From contig JAAYUB010000077.1 of assembly GCA_012517875.1 (NCBI GenBank), forward strand, positions 32,624-96,623: a stretch of DNA of 64,000 bases, given 5' to 3'. Below the pieces are notes generated by a model that worked only from the letters and a program-made list of their open reading frames with translations, was not told the DNA's origin and did no database searches. Source of the DNA: Acidobacteriota bacterium (GTDB lineage: Bacteria; Acidobacteriota; JAAYUB01). Made by a program: the position numbers and the translations under genes. Each line of letters starts with the position of its first letter. Within the stretch, counting starts at the first letter, position 1. Positions 1 to 8,692 of the stretch are shown piece by piece.

Positions 1-87
1 GAGGAGTACCAGGCGGTCACCGAGTACGCTCGATCCGTCGGCCTGGAACGTGTTGAATTCCAGTGCCGCCGGTTCCGGGAACACTGA
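1..87 (+). CDS. 3' end of an unidentified gene
   Basis: Frame 1 is open from the window edge to a TGA at 85-87 and encodes 28 residues, starting EEYQAVTEYARSVGLE and ending RRFREH. A helix followed by a strand at the end of a protein suits the tail of an alpha/beta or radical-SAM-type barrel, but this is too little to name a family. It runs in the same direction as the phosphorylase gene, whose ATG lies 74 bases downstream. Confidence 0.5.
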   Translation, partial: EEYQAVTEYARSVGLERVEFQCRRFREH

Positions 88-161
88 GTTTTCCAACTTT
101 CGTTCAGGCTGACGCCGTTATACAATACGGATTCGACCGACTCCGGACCGGGAGATGGAAT

Positions 162-2717
162 ATGCGCATTTTGAGACATTTCAGAGTGTTGCCCAGTATG
201 CCCCAGCGGCTGGGAGCCCTGCGGAAGATCACGCAAAACGTCTGGTTCAGTTGGAACCAGGATGCCATCTCCCTGTTCCATCGGATGGATCCCGATTTAT
301 GGGAAGCCGCGCAGCACAACCCGATCCGGTTTCTCGGCATGCTCAGCCAGGAGAAGTATCAGGAGCTGCTCACCGACGAGGGGTTCCTGTCCCAGTTGGA
401 CCGGTTGGAGCAGACGTTCGATCAGTACATGAAGGCCAGCCAACGGTACACCTTCAACCTGGAACGGCCCACCGATTTTCAGGTCGCCTACTTCTCCTTT
501 GAGTACGGGCTGACCGAGTGTCTGCCGCTTTACTCCGGCGGACTGGGCATCCTGTCGGGCGAGCATCTCAAGTCGGCCAGCGACCTCTGCCTGCCCCTCT
601 ACGGCATCGGCCTGATGTACCAGAAGGGGTATTTCCAGCAATATCTCAACAACGACGGCTGGCAGCAGGAGCACTACCCCGTCAACGATTTCTTCAACAT
701 GCCGGTCACCCTCCTCCGGGACGACGCCGGAGCTCCGCTGACCGTCACCGTGGATCTGGCCGGCGTGGCCGTGACCGCCCAGCTGTGGAAGGTTGATGTG
801 GGCCGGGTGCCACTCTACCTGCTGGACACCAACCTGCCGGAAAATCCGCCCGATTGCCGCGAGATCACCGCCCAGCTCTACGGCGGCGATACCGAACTGC
901 GCATCCGCCAGGAACTACTGCTCGGCATCGGCGGCGTCCGCGCCCTCGGCCGGCTTGGACTCAATCCCCTCGTCTTTCATATGAACGAGGGGCATTCGGC
1001 CTTTGCCGCCCTGGAGCGGATCCGACTCCTGATGGCTCAGTACAAAGTATCCTTTGACGAGGCGCGCGAGGCGGTGTACGCCAGCAGCGTCTTTACCACC
1101 CATACCCCCGTCCCCGCGGGCAACGATATGTTCCCGCGTTACCTCATGGAGAAGTATTTCGGCGCCTACGTTCAGCAGCTCGGTTTATCCTTCCAGGATT
1201 TGATGGGCCTGGGTCGTAAGAATCCCGGGGACGAAGCGGAGCCGTTCTGCATGACAGTCCTGGCCATCCGCCTCTCCGCCCACACCAATGCGGTCAGCCG
1301 GCTGCACGGCACCGTCTCGCGGCGGATGTGGCAGGGTATCTGGCCGGACGTTCCCGAGTCGGATATCCCGATCACCCACATCACCAACGGCGTTCATATC
1401 CCCTCATGGATCTCGTTTGAAATGTCCACTCTGTACCAGCGCTACATCGGCCCCAACTGGTTCGAGGACCCCGACAGCAAGCGGGTGTGGGAGCGGATCG
1501 ACCGGATTCCCGATTCCGAGCTGTGGCGCACCCACGAGCGCCGGCGGGAGCGCCTGGTGGCGTTCACCCGCCGCCGGCTCCATCGCCAGCTCACGCGCCG
1601 CGGCGCCTCACGCAAAGAGCTGGGCCTTGCCGCCGAAGTGCTCAACCCGGAGGCACTGACCATCGGCTTCGCCCGCCGGTTCGCCACCTACAAGCGCGGC
1701 CACCTGATCTTTAGAAATCCCGAACGCCTGGCGACCCTCCTGAACGATACCGAGCGGCCGGTCCAGATCATCATCGCCGGCAAGGCCCACCCGAAGGACA
1801 ATCCCGGCAAGGAGATCATCCGTCAGATCATCCATCTCTCCCGGCGGGAGGAATTCCTTCACCGCGTGGTCTTCCTGGAAGACTACGACATGAACGTGGC
1901 GCGTTATCTCGTGCAGGGTGTAGACGTCTGGCTCAACAATCCGCGCCGACCGCTGGAGGCGTGCGGCACCAGCGGCATGAAGGTCACGCCGAACGGCGGC
2001 CTGAACTTGAGCGTCCTGGACGGCTGGTGGGATGAGGGCTACACCGGCGACAACGGCTGGGCGATCGGCATGGGCGAAGAGTACACCGATGCCGACTACC
2101 ATGACGAGGTGGAAAGCGAAGCCATCTACACGCTGCTGGAGAACGAGATTGTCCCCCTGTTCTACGACCGGGGGCGGGACAATCTGCCGCGCGGCTGGAT
2201 CCAGAAGATGAAACTGGCCATGAAGACGCTCATCCCGTCGTTCAACACACACCGCATGCTCGAGGACTACGTGGAGCAGTTCTACGTCCAGGCGGCCATG
2301 CAGTGGCGGGTGATGACCGAGAAAAAGATGGCCCGCGCAGTCGAACTGGCCAAATGGCGTCGCAAGCTGCTGGACGGCTGGGACCAGGTGCAGATCGTGA
2401 ATGTCGAGTACCGGCAGAACGGCGATTACGTGATCGGAGCGCCGATCCCCGTGCTGGCTGACCTGAAGCTGGGCCGCATCTCGCCCGAGGAGGTGGAGGT
2501 GGACGCCTACTTCGGGCCGGTGGACGCCAACGACAACTTGCAAAACCATGACCTCTCACCGCTGATCTTCCAGGGTGAGGTCGACAAGGGCGTCTACCGG
2601 TTCTCCGGCGAGATCCGCTGCCAGAAAACCGGAAATTTCGGATTTTTCATCCGTGTCCTTCCCTACCACCCGCTGCTGTCATCCCAGTTGTCCCTGAACA
2701 AAATCCTGTGGGGCTAG
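162..2717 (+). CDS. glgP: alpha-glucan (glycogen/maltodextrin) phosphorylase, GT35
   Basis: About 851 residues. It should release glucose-1-phosphate from alpha-1,4-glucans using phosphate and PLP, in the cytoplasm. The N-terminus (MPQRLGALRKITQNVWFSWN) is the DUF3417 region typical of the short bacterial alpha-glucan phosphorylases. Further family landmarks are FSFEYGLTECLPLYSGGLG, the glucan-site FARRFATYKRG and the PLP region CGTSGMKVTPNGG followed by LDGWWDEGY. I chose ATG 162 because GGAG lies 8 bases upstream and DUF3417 begins there; an in-frame GTG at 63 would add 33 unconserved residues. A TATACAAT at 119-126 could be its -10 box, with only a poor -35. The catalytic region looks intact. 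The next gene begins 9 bases after the stop. Confidence 0.93.
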   Translation: MRILRHFRVLPSMPQRLGALRKITQNVWFSWNQDAISLFHRMDPDLWEAAQHNPIRFLGMLSQEKYQELLTDEGFLSQLDRLEQTFDQYMKASQRYTFNLERPTDFQVAYFSFEYGLTECLPLYSGGLGILSGEHLKSASDLCLPLYGIGLMYQKGYFQQYLNNDGWQQEHYPVNDFFNMPVTLLRDDAGAPLTVTVDLAGVAVTAQLWKVDVGRVPLYLLDTNLPENPPDCREITAQLYGGDTELRIRQELLLGIGGVRALGRLGLNPLVFHMNEGHSAFAALERIRLLMAQYKVSFDEAREAVYASSVFTTHTPVPAGNDMFPRYLMEKYFGAYVQQLGLSFQDLMGLGRKNPGDEAEPFCMTVLAIRLSAHTNAVSRLHGTVSRRMWQGIWPDVPESDIPITHITNGVHIPSWISFEMSTLYQRYIGPNWFEDPDSKRVWERIDRIPDSELWRTHERRRERLVAFTRRRLHRQLTRRGASRKELGLAAEVLNPEALTIGFARRFATYKRGHLIFRNPERLATLLNDTERPVQIIIAGKAHPKDNPGKEIIRQIIHLSRREEFLHRVVFLEDYDMNVARYLVQGVDVWLNNPRRPLEACGTSGMKVTPNGGLNLSVLDGWWDEGYTGDNGWAIGMGEEYTDADYHDEVESEAIYTLLENEIVPLFYDRGRDNLPRGWIQKMKLAMKTLIPSFNTHRMLEDYVEQFYVQAAMQWRVMTEKKMARAVELAKWRRKLLDGWDQVQIVNVEYRQNGDYVIGAPIPVLADLKLGRISPEEVEVDAYFGPVDANDNLQNHDLSPLIFQGEVDKGVYRFSGEIRCQKTGNFGFFIRVLPYHPLLSSQLSLNKILWG

Positions 2718-2726
2718 CCGGGGGAC

Positions 2727-3341
2727 ATGGACGCGCTCATCAGCAGCCTGCAGCAACTGCCTCCCCTGTGGATCTACACCATCCTGTTCCTGAGCGCGGT
2801 GGTGGAGAATCTGGTGCCGCCCGTCCCGGGCGACACGGTGACGCTCTTCGGCGCCTACCTGGTTGGGATCGGCTACCTGGATTTCTCCCTGGTCCTGCTT
2901 GCCACCACCGCCGGCTCGCTCACCGGGTTCATGGGGCTATACTGGGTGGGGTTCCGGTTCGGCCGTGACTTTCTGTACCAGCGGAACTACCGGTTCTTCC
3001 CTCGTGCCCGCATGGAACAGGTGGACGCCTGGTTCATCCGGTGGGGGTTGTGGATCGTCCTGGTGAACCGCTTCCTGTCGGGCGCCCGTTCCGTGATCAG
3101 CCTAGTCTGCGGCATGACCCGGTTGCCGTATCTCCGGGTGGCTCTTGCAGCGCTGGTCAGCTGCCTGTTCTGGAACGCGCTGCTGCTCGCCGCCGGCTTC
3201 TACCTGGGCTCCCGCTGGAAGCAGGTGGTGGACATCGTGGAGAAGTACAACTACGCGGTCCTCGCAGCGGGCGTCCTGGCTGTTGCAATAATCTATTTCA
3301 TCCGGCGGCGGCGGCGTGCCGCAGGCGGTAATAAATCTTGA
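2727..3341 (+). CDS. DedA-family membrane protein
   Basis: 204 residues with about five hydrophobic segments. The DedA signature is clear: the acidic and proline-rich re-entrant motif ENLVPPVPGD near residues 27-36, and the arginine-rich second motif NRFLSGARSVISLVCGM near residues 113-129. DedA/SNARE-associated proteins sit in the inner membrane, and members have been implicated in flipping lipid carriers or phospholipids. It ends in a basic tail (RRRRRAAGG). It starts 9 bases after glgP with a GGGG ribosome site, so it may be co-transcribed with it. The downstream lipid genes have their own promoter overlapping its stop codon, so a shared function with them is only suggested by position. 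Confidence 0.85.
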   Translation: MDALISSLQQLPPLWIYTILFLSAVVENLVPPVPGDTVTLFGAYLVGIGYLDFSLVLLATTAGSLTGFMGLYWVGFRFGRDFLYQRNYRFFPRARMEQVDAWFIRWGLWIVLVNRFLSGARSVISLVCGMTRLPYLRVALAALVSCLFWNALLLAAGFYLGSRWKQVVDIVEKYNYAVLAAGVLAVAIIYFIRRRRRAAGGNKS

Positions 3342-3366
3342 TCTGCATTCCGAATCATACTAGAAT
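3338..3366 (+). promoter_or_regulatory. sigma70-type promoter for the lipid operon
   Basis: TTGATC (3338-3343), a 17-base spacer and TAGAAT (3361-3366). It overlaps the stop codon of the DedA gene and ends 33 bases before the ATG of the PLP enzyme, which has AGGAG at 3389-3393. Confidence 0.6.
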
Positions 3367-3399
3367 TCCACAAATGTTCCATCAGCCCAGGAGTTCCGC

Positions 3400-4635
3400 A
3401 TGAAGCCCGCTTCGGACAAGAGGAAAAAGCCAGTCGCGGACGCCGGAACGGGCGATGTATTCAAGCGTTGCTACGAGTACACCCGTCCGGAGCAGTTCAA
3501 ATCGCTGGGACTGTATCCGTATTTCACCGCCTTCAGCGGGTATGTGGGCACCGACCCTATCGTGATGATGAATGGCTCCCAGGTGCTCATGTTTGGCTCC
3601 AACAACTACCTGGGCCTCACCTGCCATCCCAAGGTCAAGGAAGCGGCCGTTGCCGCCATCCAGCGGTATGGCACCGGCTGCTCCGGTTCCCGGATGCTGA
3701 ATGGGACCCTGGATATCCATCTCCAACTTGAAGAAGAGCTGGCCGCCTTCTGCGGAAAGGAAGCGGCGGTGCTCTTCAGCACCGGGTTCATGACCAACGG
3801 CTGCCTGTCGAGCCTGTTGGGCCGCGACGTGTTCGCGGTGCTGGACAAGAGCGTCCATGCCAGCATCATCTACGGCACCATGGCGTCCTTCAGCAAGAAC
3901 CACCGCCGTTTCAAACACAACGACATGCAGGACCTGGAGCGCGAGTTGGCCGGCTTGCCCGCCAACCGGGGCAAGATTGTCGTGGTGGACGGCGTGTTCA
4001 GCATGGAGGGCGACACGGCGCCGCTCGACCGGATCGTTCCGCTGTGCCAGCGGTACGGCGCCCGGCTCTACGTCGATGAGGCCCACGGCATGGGGGTGCT
4101 GGGCGAACACGGCATCGGTACGGTGGAGCATTTCGGTGTCACGGCCGACACCGACATCATCATGGCCACATTCAGCAAATCGTTTGCCTCCACCGGCGGC
4201 TTCATCGCTTCCGAACGCGCGGTGGTGGAGTATTTGAAACACCACTCCATGCCGTTCATCTTCTCGGCCAGCATGCCGGCGCCGTCGGTCGCCGCCGCTC
4301 GGGCCTCGCTACAGATCATCAAGGACGAACCGGAGCGCCGTCAGAAGTTGCTGCGCAACGCCCAACTCATCCGGGAGGGCCTCACCGCACTTGGTTTCGA
4401 GGTCATTCCCGGCATCACGCCCGTCGTGCCGGTGATCGTCGACGACGAGCTGCTACTCTGCCAGATCCACAAGGAACTCCTCGCCAACGGCATCTATACC
4501 AATCCCATCTTCAAGCCCGCCGCCGACCGCTGCATGGTCCGGATCAGCTGCATGGCCACCCACAACGAGTCGCAGATTCAGCAACTGCTCGAGGTCATGG
4601 CCAAGCTGGGCAAGTCTTTCGGCATCATCCACTGA
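3400..4635 (+). CDS. alpha-oxoamine synthase, probably serine palmitoyltransferase
   Basis: 411 residues, fold-type I PLP enzyme condensing an amino acid with an acyl-thioester. The PLP lysine is K260 in TFSKSFAST; the DEAHGMG aspartate/histidine motif and FGSNNYLGL substrate segment are present. Among the family (BioF, Kbl, HemA, Spt), the motif GSRMLNGT matches serine palmitoyltransferases; BioF usually has GSRLLSG. The neighbours support this: the next gene starts 1 base later and is an extended SDR like bacterial 3-ketosphinganine reductase, followed by an overlapping PAP2/Aur1-like gene. The expected product is 3-ketosphinganine from serine and palmitoyl-thioester (inferred). 8-Amino-7-oxononanoate synthase or 2-amino-3-ketobutyrate ligase remain possible, but no biotin or threonine genes are nearby. 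Start set by AGGAG with 6-base spacing. Confidence 0.8.
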   Translation: MKPASDKRKKPVADAGTGDVFKRCYEYTRPEQFKSLGLYPYFTAFSGYVGTDPIVMMNGSQVLMFGSNNYLGLTCHPKVKEAAVAAIQRYGTGCSGSRMLNGTLDIHLQLEEELAAFCGKEAAVLFSTGFMTNGCLSSLLGRDVFAVLDKSVHASIIYGTMASFSKNHRRFKHNDMQDLERELAGLPANRGKIVVVDGVFSMEGDTAPLDRIVPLCQRYGARLYVDEAHGMGVLGEHGIGTVEHFGVTADTDIIMATFSKSFASTGGFIASERAVVEYLKHHSMPFIFSASMPAPSVAAARASLQIIKDEPERRQKLLRNAQLIREGLTALGFEVIPGITPVVPVIVDDELLLCQIHKELLANGIYTNPIFKPAADRCMVRISCMATHNESQIQQLLEVMAKLGKSFGIIH

Positions 4636-4636
4636 C

Positions 4637-5629
4637 ATGCGACTGGCCCTTGTCACGGGAGCCACGGGTTTCATCGGCCGCCATCTCGTCCCTCTGCTCC
4701 TGGAACGCGGTGACGCGGTTCGAGTCGTGGTCCGCAATCCGGCCAAGTTCTCGGCGCTGTTTCCGGATTCCCGCAATATCGAGACCGTGCCGGGAGATTT
4801 GGCCGACCCGGCGTGCGCCGCACGGGCCGTGGTCGGCGCCACCCACGTGTACCACCTGGCGGGGGTCACCAAGGCGTTCCATCCCGCATCGTACTACCAG
4901 GGCAACGTCGAATCCACCCGGACATTCGTCGCAGCGATCCTCGCCTCGGCCCACGCCCCGGAGCGTTTCCTGCACGTGAGCTCGCTGGCGGCCATGGGGC
5001 CCGGCGCCACTCCCGAGCCGCCTCCCGACTACGCCTCCCCCGCTCCCCTGACCCATTACGGCCGAAGCAAGCTGGAGGGCGAAGCGGCGGTCCGGCCGCT
5101 GGCGGCTGTTTGTCCGGTGACCGTGTTCCGCCCGCCGGTGGTGTTCGGACCGGGCGACACCGATGTGCTGCATTTTTTCCGCGCCGTCGCCCGGGGCTGG
5201 CTGCCCATCATCGGTCACGACCGGAAGCGCGTGTCCGTGGTGTACGCGCCGGATCTCGCCGCCGCGATGGTGGCCGCAACCGGCGCGGACGCGGCAGTGG
5301 GCAAAACGTACTATCCATGCTACACTGAAAGCTACCGGTGGACCGAGTTGGGCCGGATCGCCGCCGGAGCACTGGGCCGGACCTGCCGCCCGGTGATCAT
5401 CCCGATCCCCGTTGTGTGGTTGGTGGCCCTGATGGCCCAACTCGCCGGACGCATGATGCGGAAGCCGACGATTCTGAACCTGGAGAAGGTCCGCGAGATG
5501 CGCGCGTCTTACTGGGTGTGCTCACCGGCGGAAGCGGCGCGGGATTTCGGATTCCAACCCCGGTGGACCATCGACGAGGCGATCCGCCAAACGATCGACT
5601 GGTACAAGGACCATGGACAGCTCGCCTGA
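4637..5629 (+). CDS. NAD-dependent epimerase/extended SDR, probable ketosphinganine reductase
   Basis: 330 residues. The N-terminus carries the Rossmann motif GATGFIG (residues 8-14), and the catalytic pair is Y141/K145 in HYGRSKLEG. The C-terminal half is typical of atypical/extended SDRs, with a hydrophobic patch around residues 255-275 that could touch membrane and a conserved-looking KVREMRASYW segment. It starts 1 base after the synthase stop and overlaps the next gene by 17 bases, so the three proteins are probably made in fixed ratio by translational coupling. In bacteria with sphingolipids, an extended SDR beside Spt reduces 3-ketosphinganine to sphinganine; I infer that role here. 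A sugar-nucleotide epimerase is the alternative, but no sugar genes adjoin. Confidence 0.75.
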   Translation: MRLALVTGATGFIGRHLVPLLLERGDAVRVVVRNPAKFSALFPDSRNIETVPGDLADPACAARAVVGATHVYHLAGVTKAFHPASYYQGNVESTRTFVAAILASAHAPERFLHVSSLAAMGPGATPEPPPDYASPAPLTHYGRSKLEGEAAVRPLAAVCPVTVFRPPVVFGPGDTDVLHFFRAVARGWLPIIGHDRKRVSVVYAPDLAAAMVAATGADAAVGKTYYPCYTESYRWTELGRIAAGALGRTCRPVIIPIPVVWLVALMAQLAGRMMRKPTILNLEKVREMRASYWVCSPAEAARDFGFQPRWTIDEAIRQTIDWYKDHGQLA

Positions 5630-6602
5630 CTACGTCCGAACTGAAAACCAGGCCCTGGACCGACCCGGCCTGCGACCGGCCGACTTGGCCGTGCTGGTGT
5701 TCATCGGTCTGCTGAGCCTGCTGGTCCTGCTCAACTACCGGGAGATTCCCTCCGCCAACCGGCTGCTCATGGTCCACGTGTTCATCGCGTCGATTCTCAT
5801 CTACGCCGCCCGGTTCCCCGTCATCGGCTCCCCCTGGTGGATCAAGGCGATTCGCCTGTGGCACCCGCCGGTCTTCATCACCGTCCTGTTCGGGCATCTC
5901 GTGGAGATCATTCCGGCCGCCACCGCCGCCGACCGCGATCAGCTCCTGATTCGCTGGGACCTGTGGCTCTTCGGGCAGCATCCGTCGGTGTTCCTGAACC
6001 AGTTCCAGTTCCCCCTGCTCACCGAGTTGCTGCAGTACGTCTACACATGCTTTTACTTCATCCCGCTTGGACTGGCCATCGTGATCGTTGCCAGGCGCCG
6101 GCTGGGGCTTTACGACTACTTTTATTTCCTCATCTGCTACGGCTTCTTCTTCTCCTACCTGGGTTATTTTCTGATTCCTGCCGTCGGGCCGCGGTTCACC
6201 TTGCAGCCGCTCTACGCCGAGCCGTTGCAGGGAGTCCTGCTCTACGACCACATGGTGAATCTGCTCAATTACCTGGAGTCGGTGAACCGGGACTGCTTCC
6301 CATCGGGCCATGTGATGATGACCCTGGTGACGCTCCACTTTGCCTGGCGGCACGAAAAAACCGCGTTCCGCGTGCTGCTGCCGCCCGGCCTTCTTCTGAT
6401 TGTGGGCACGGTCTACCTGCGCTACCACTATCTGGTGGATCTGGTGGCGGCGTTGGGCTGGTATCTGTTCGTGTTCTACACGGCGCCTCACCTCTACCGG
6501 ATGGCGCTTCGGGTGGTGTTCGCCCCGAGCCGGCAGCCCGTCTGGGGGCGCCCCTTCGCCCCGGCCAAGAGCCGTCCCGCCGCCTGGGAAGATGAGAAGT
6601 AA
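5613..6602 (+). CDS. PAP2-superfamily membrane enzyme, Aur1/IPC-synthase-like
   Basis: 329 residues with about six or seven transmembrane segments after a 25-residue cytosolic tail. The catalytic triad of the PAP2 fold is visible: CFPSGH with H233, then LRYHYLVD with H272 and D276. The YHYxxD form is that of the PAP2_3 group, which includes inositol-phosphorylceramide synthases (Aur1), rather than the SRxxxxxH of classical lipid phosphatases. Next to Spt and reductase genes it could place a phospho-headgroup on ceramide or dephosphorylate a lipid phosphate (inference). The start overlaps the reductase by 17 bases. The C-terminus is basic and proline-rich. Confidence 0.75.
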   Translation: MDSSPDYVRTENQALDRPGLRPADLAVLVFIGLLSLLVLLNYREIPSANRLLMVHVFIASILIYAARFPVIGSPWWIKAIRLWHPPVFITVLFGHLVEIIPAATAADRDQLLIRWDLWLFGQHPSVFLNQFQFPLLTELLQYVYTCFYFIPLGLAIVIVARRRLGLYDYFYFLICYGFFFSYLGYFLIPAVGPRFTLQPLYAEPLQGVLLYDHMVNLLNYLESVNRDCFPSGHVMMTLVTLHFAWRHEKTAFRVLLPPGLLLIVGTVYLRYHYLVDLVAALGWYLFVFYTAPHLYRMALRVVFAPSRQPVWGRPFAPAKSRPAAWEDEK

Positions 6603-7184
6603 TCCCCTGCGCGTTTGCGCATCGCGTGGCTGCGGCCGGGTGTCTGTTTTCTCATTCAGATTTCAATCCAGAATGTTTCCGACATCCCGGGCGGTACGTC
6701 CCCTGACGGTCTTGCCGTCCGCCTGTCGGCAGATCGCCTTCATCCCCGGTGCTGCTGACACCGCAGCGGGGATTCCGGGGGGCCCGACCGGTTCCACCGG
6801 TTTCGCCGTAAAGCGGAACCCGGTGACGGACACTCCCGAGCAGGCGTTGCCGCAGGCGGCCGGGCTGGCCCAAGACCGCGGACTTCGGAAGCCCGCCCAG
6901 TCCGACTCTGTTGCAGCATCATGTTCCCCTCGGACATGCCCATTCCCTCCCCGGCCGGCCGGTACCCCACGGCCCCGCATTCTGATTACATGTCGTCGCT
7001 GCGCTTCAGATAAATTTTTTGGATTTTAGAAAAAACAATGGATACATGGCAAGAAAAAATATCAAATTTATGTATATAATTAATTATATATTCGCAACAC
7101 ACCATACTAGAAGTACTTCTTCTTTTTCCTGCGGCTAACGTCCGAATGCATGCGGCGGATGGTCGGCGGCGTACCATCACGTCA
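6603..7184. other. non-coding stretch: GC-rich part, then AT-rich island with palindrome
   Basis: Between convergent genes. From 6603 to about 7000 it is GC-rich; open frames exist on both strands but none has family resemblance or a good start. It can form strong local hairpins, for example GGTTCC pairing with GGAACC within 6790-6823. From about 7000 to 7110 it turns sharply AT-rich and holds an 18-base perfect palindrome, TATATAATTAATTATATA, at 7073-7090. No tRNA, tmRNA or RNase P signature was found. Confidence 0.5.
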
Positions 7185-7190
7185 AGCAAA

Positions 7191-7226
7191 CAAAAACTCC
7201 CGCGGAACCTAAGCTCCCCGGGAGTT
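7191..7226 (-). terminator. intrinsic terminator of the 7276-8391 gene
   Basis: On the minus strand, an 8-bp stem (AACTCCCG at 7195-7202 pairing with CGGGAGTT at 7219-7226) is followed directly by TTTTTGTTT. It lies about 50 bases beyond the stop codon of the minus-strand gene. Confidence 0.8.
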
Positions 7227-7275
7227 AATTCCTCAGCAATGACCGGTCCTGCCGGACCAGACGGATGCATTTCCG

Positions 7276-8391
7276 CTAGAAGCAGGTGTCGGGGTTGTCC
7301 GCGGTGTTGCGGTCGGACAGATGCGACCGGTTGTCGAACCCCGGCTGCTGGTAGAACCCCACCGCCCGGCCGTGCAGGCTGTCGTACACCACGTACAGGG
7401 TCCACGGCGTGCCCCGCGGGTTCATGAACACGTACACTCCGGCCCGCTCCACCACCTGCGCCGTCCCCTCGTACTCGCCGGCGTCGGGACCCGTGAGCAC
7501 CCGGAACAGGAACGTCCCGTCGGCGTTGATGCAGAGCTTCGAGCGGCCCAGGTCGTCGACGAAGATGAAGTCCCGGGGCGCGCCGCAGTTCGCCATCAGG
7601 TACAGAATGGCATTGTGGAAGAGGGTCGGGGCGTCGCCGGCCACTTTATCTCCATCGCCACCAATGAACATGTTCATGCCCACGATGCAGCCGTTGACGG
7701 CCACCGCCGGGAAACCGTCCGCCCAGCTGGCCACCAGCTCCGCGCCGGAGACCAAAGTGACTTCTTCGCGAAGCATTTCACTGAGATTGCTCACGCCATC
7801 CATGATGGGATGCCCCGCCTGGTACACTCCCAGCGTGATGGGGAAGAACAGACCGTTGCTGATTCCGCCCTGATAGGGGCTGTAGCCGGGGCTGAGTATC
7901 CGTCCCTCAATTCCCCAGGGGTTGCCGGGCAGATTCCAGCTGCTGCAGCACATGATCAGCCGGCCGCCGGCGTCCACGTAGTCCGCCAGCGTGTCGCCCA
8001 TGGCCACGCGGTCCAAATACGCATGGTTGCTCCAGGCGATGACGACATCGTACGTGAGCAGGAAGTCGACGGTGGGGATTGTCCCGCCAGGAAGAGCGCC
8101 ACCCGCGTAATGCCAGTCCACCGCCGCAATGTCCGGATAGGCCATCAGCGGCGCGGCCATAGTGCCGATCCCGTCATCGGCATTCACGATGAGCACGCGG
8201 ATCCCCTCAGCCTGCTTGGCGGGGAGCGGTTCCTGCACCGGGGCATCCAGGCCGTGCCCGCGCACGATGAGACTCGGCCGGCCAAGGAGGCCGTCGGAGA
8301 ATTTACGGGGCGCCGGAGGGAACTTGGCCGCGGCGGCGACGCCGGCCAGCAGCATCAGGCAGAGAGCCAACAAGACGAATCGGTTGCGCAT
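7276..8391 (-). CDS. secreted protein with glutamine-amidotransferase-like domain, function unknown
   Basis: 371 residues. A signal peptide is clear (MRNRFVLLALCLMLLAGVAAAA), so the protein is exported. Residues about 60-270 look like a class I glutamine-amidotransferase/ThuA-like alpha/beta domain: IRVLIVNADDG, YDVVIAWSNHAYLD, a GGRLIMCCSSW turn with Cys at the nucleophile-elbow position, and FHNAILYLM near the end. The last 100 residues are beta-rich (SKLCINADGTFLFRVLTGPDAGEYEGTA) and may be a separate sandwich domain. No catalytic activity can be assigned. The start has TAGGAG 5 bases upstream; the gene stands alone and has its own terminator. Confidence 0.8.
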   Translation of the reverse strand: MRNRFVLLALCLMLLAGVAAAAKFPPAPRKFSDGLLGRPSLIVRGHGLDAPVQEPLPAKQAEGIRVLIVNADDGIGTMAAPLMAYPDIAAVDWHYAGGALPGGTIPTVDFLLTYDVVIAWSNHAYLDRVAMGDTLADYVDAGGRLIMCCSSWNLPGNPWGIEGRILSPGYSPYQGGISNGLFFPITLGVYQAGHPIMDGVSNLSEMLREEVTLVSGAELVASWADGFPAVAVNGCIVGMNMFIGGDGDKVAGDAPTLFHNAILYLMANCGAPRDFIFVDDLGRSKLCINADGTFLFRVLTGPDAGEYEGTAQVVERAGVYVFMNPRGTPWTLYVVYDSLHGRAVGFYQQPGFDNRSHLSDRNTADNPDTCF

Positions 8392-8495
8392 ATTATCTCC
8401 TAAATCTGCTTATGGATTTTTTTGGCCATTATACGACATGGAGGTGGACAAGAGAATGGTGAATGTCTGAAAAGGTGAATGGGGGGAGGCCGCAT

Positions 8496-8549
8496 TCAAT
8501 AATCATTATTCATTGGTCGTTGATCAATTTTGGTGAATCGGTGAATGGG
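8496..8549. repeat. degenerate 7-bp tandem repeat in the 8392-8692 gap
   Basis: The 300-base gap between divergent genes holds no gene. Its middle reads as successive heptamers beginning with T: TCAATAA, TCATTAT, TCATTGG, TCGTTGA, TCAATTT, TGGTGAA, then TCGGTGAA. A related GGTGAAT pair lies at about 8457-8480. This is one of several short tandem repeat families in the window's spacers. Confidence 0.55.
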
Positions 8550-8692
8550 TGCAAAGACATAGTACCCATTTCTTACTTTACATCCGAGCCGATGTCTGAT
8601 ATCCAACAAACAGCAGATCAAGCGCCGACGCATGAAGACGGTGTGGGAATCAGGACGGAGCTCCAACGCAACCGCTGAGGAGGAACCGACCA

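Noticed and set aside
3400..4635. Annotation as BioF or Kbl
   Set aside because: The GSRMLNGT motif and the coupled lipid-type genes fit Spt better; no biotin or threonine genes nearby. Kept as an alternative.
6603..7000. Structured RNA gene (RNase P, tmRNA, SRP or group II intron part)
   Set aside because: Hairpins are present but none of the conserved core sequences of those RNAs could be found on either strand.
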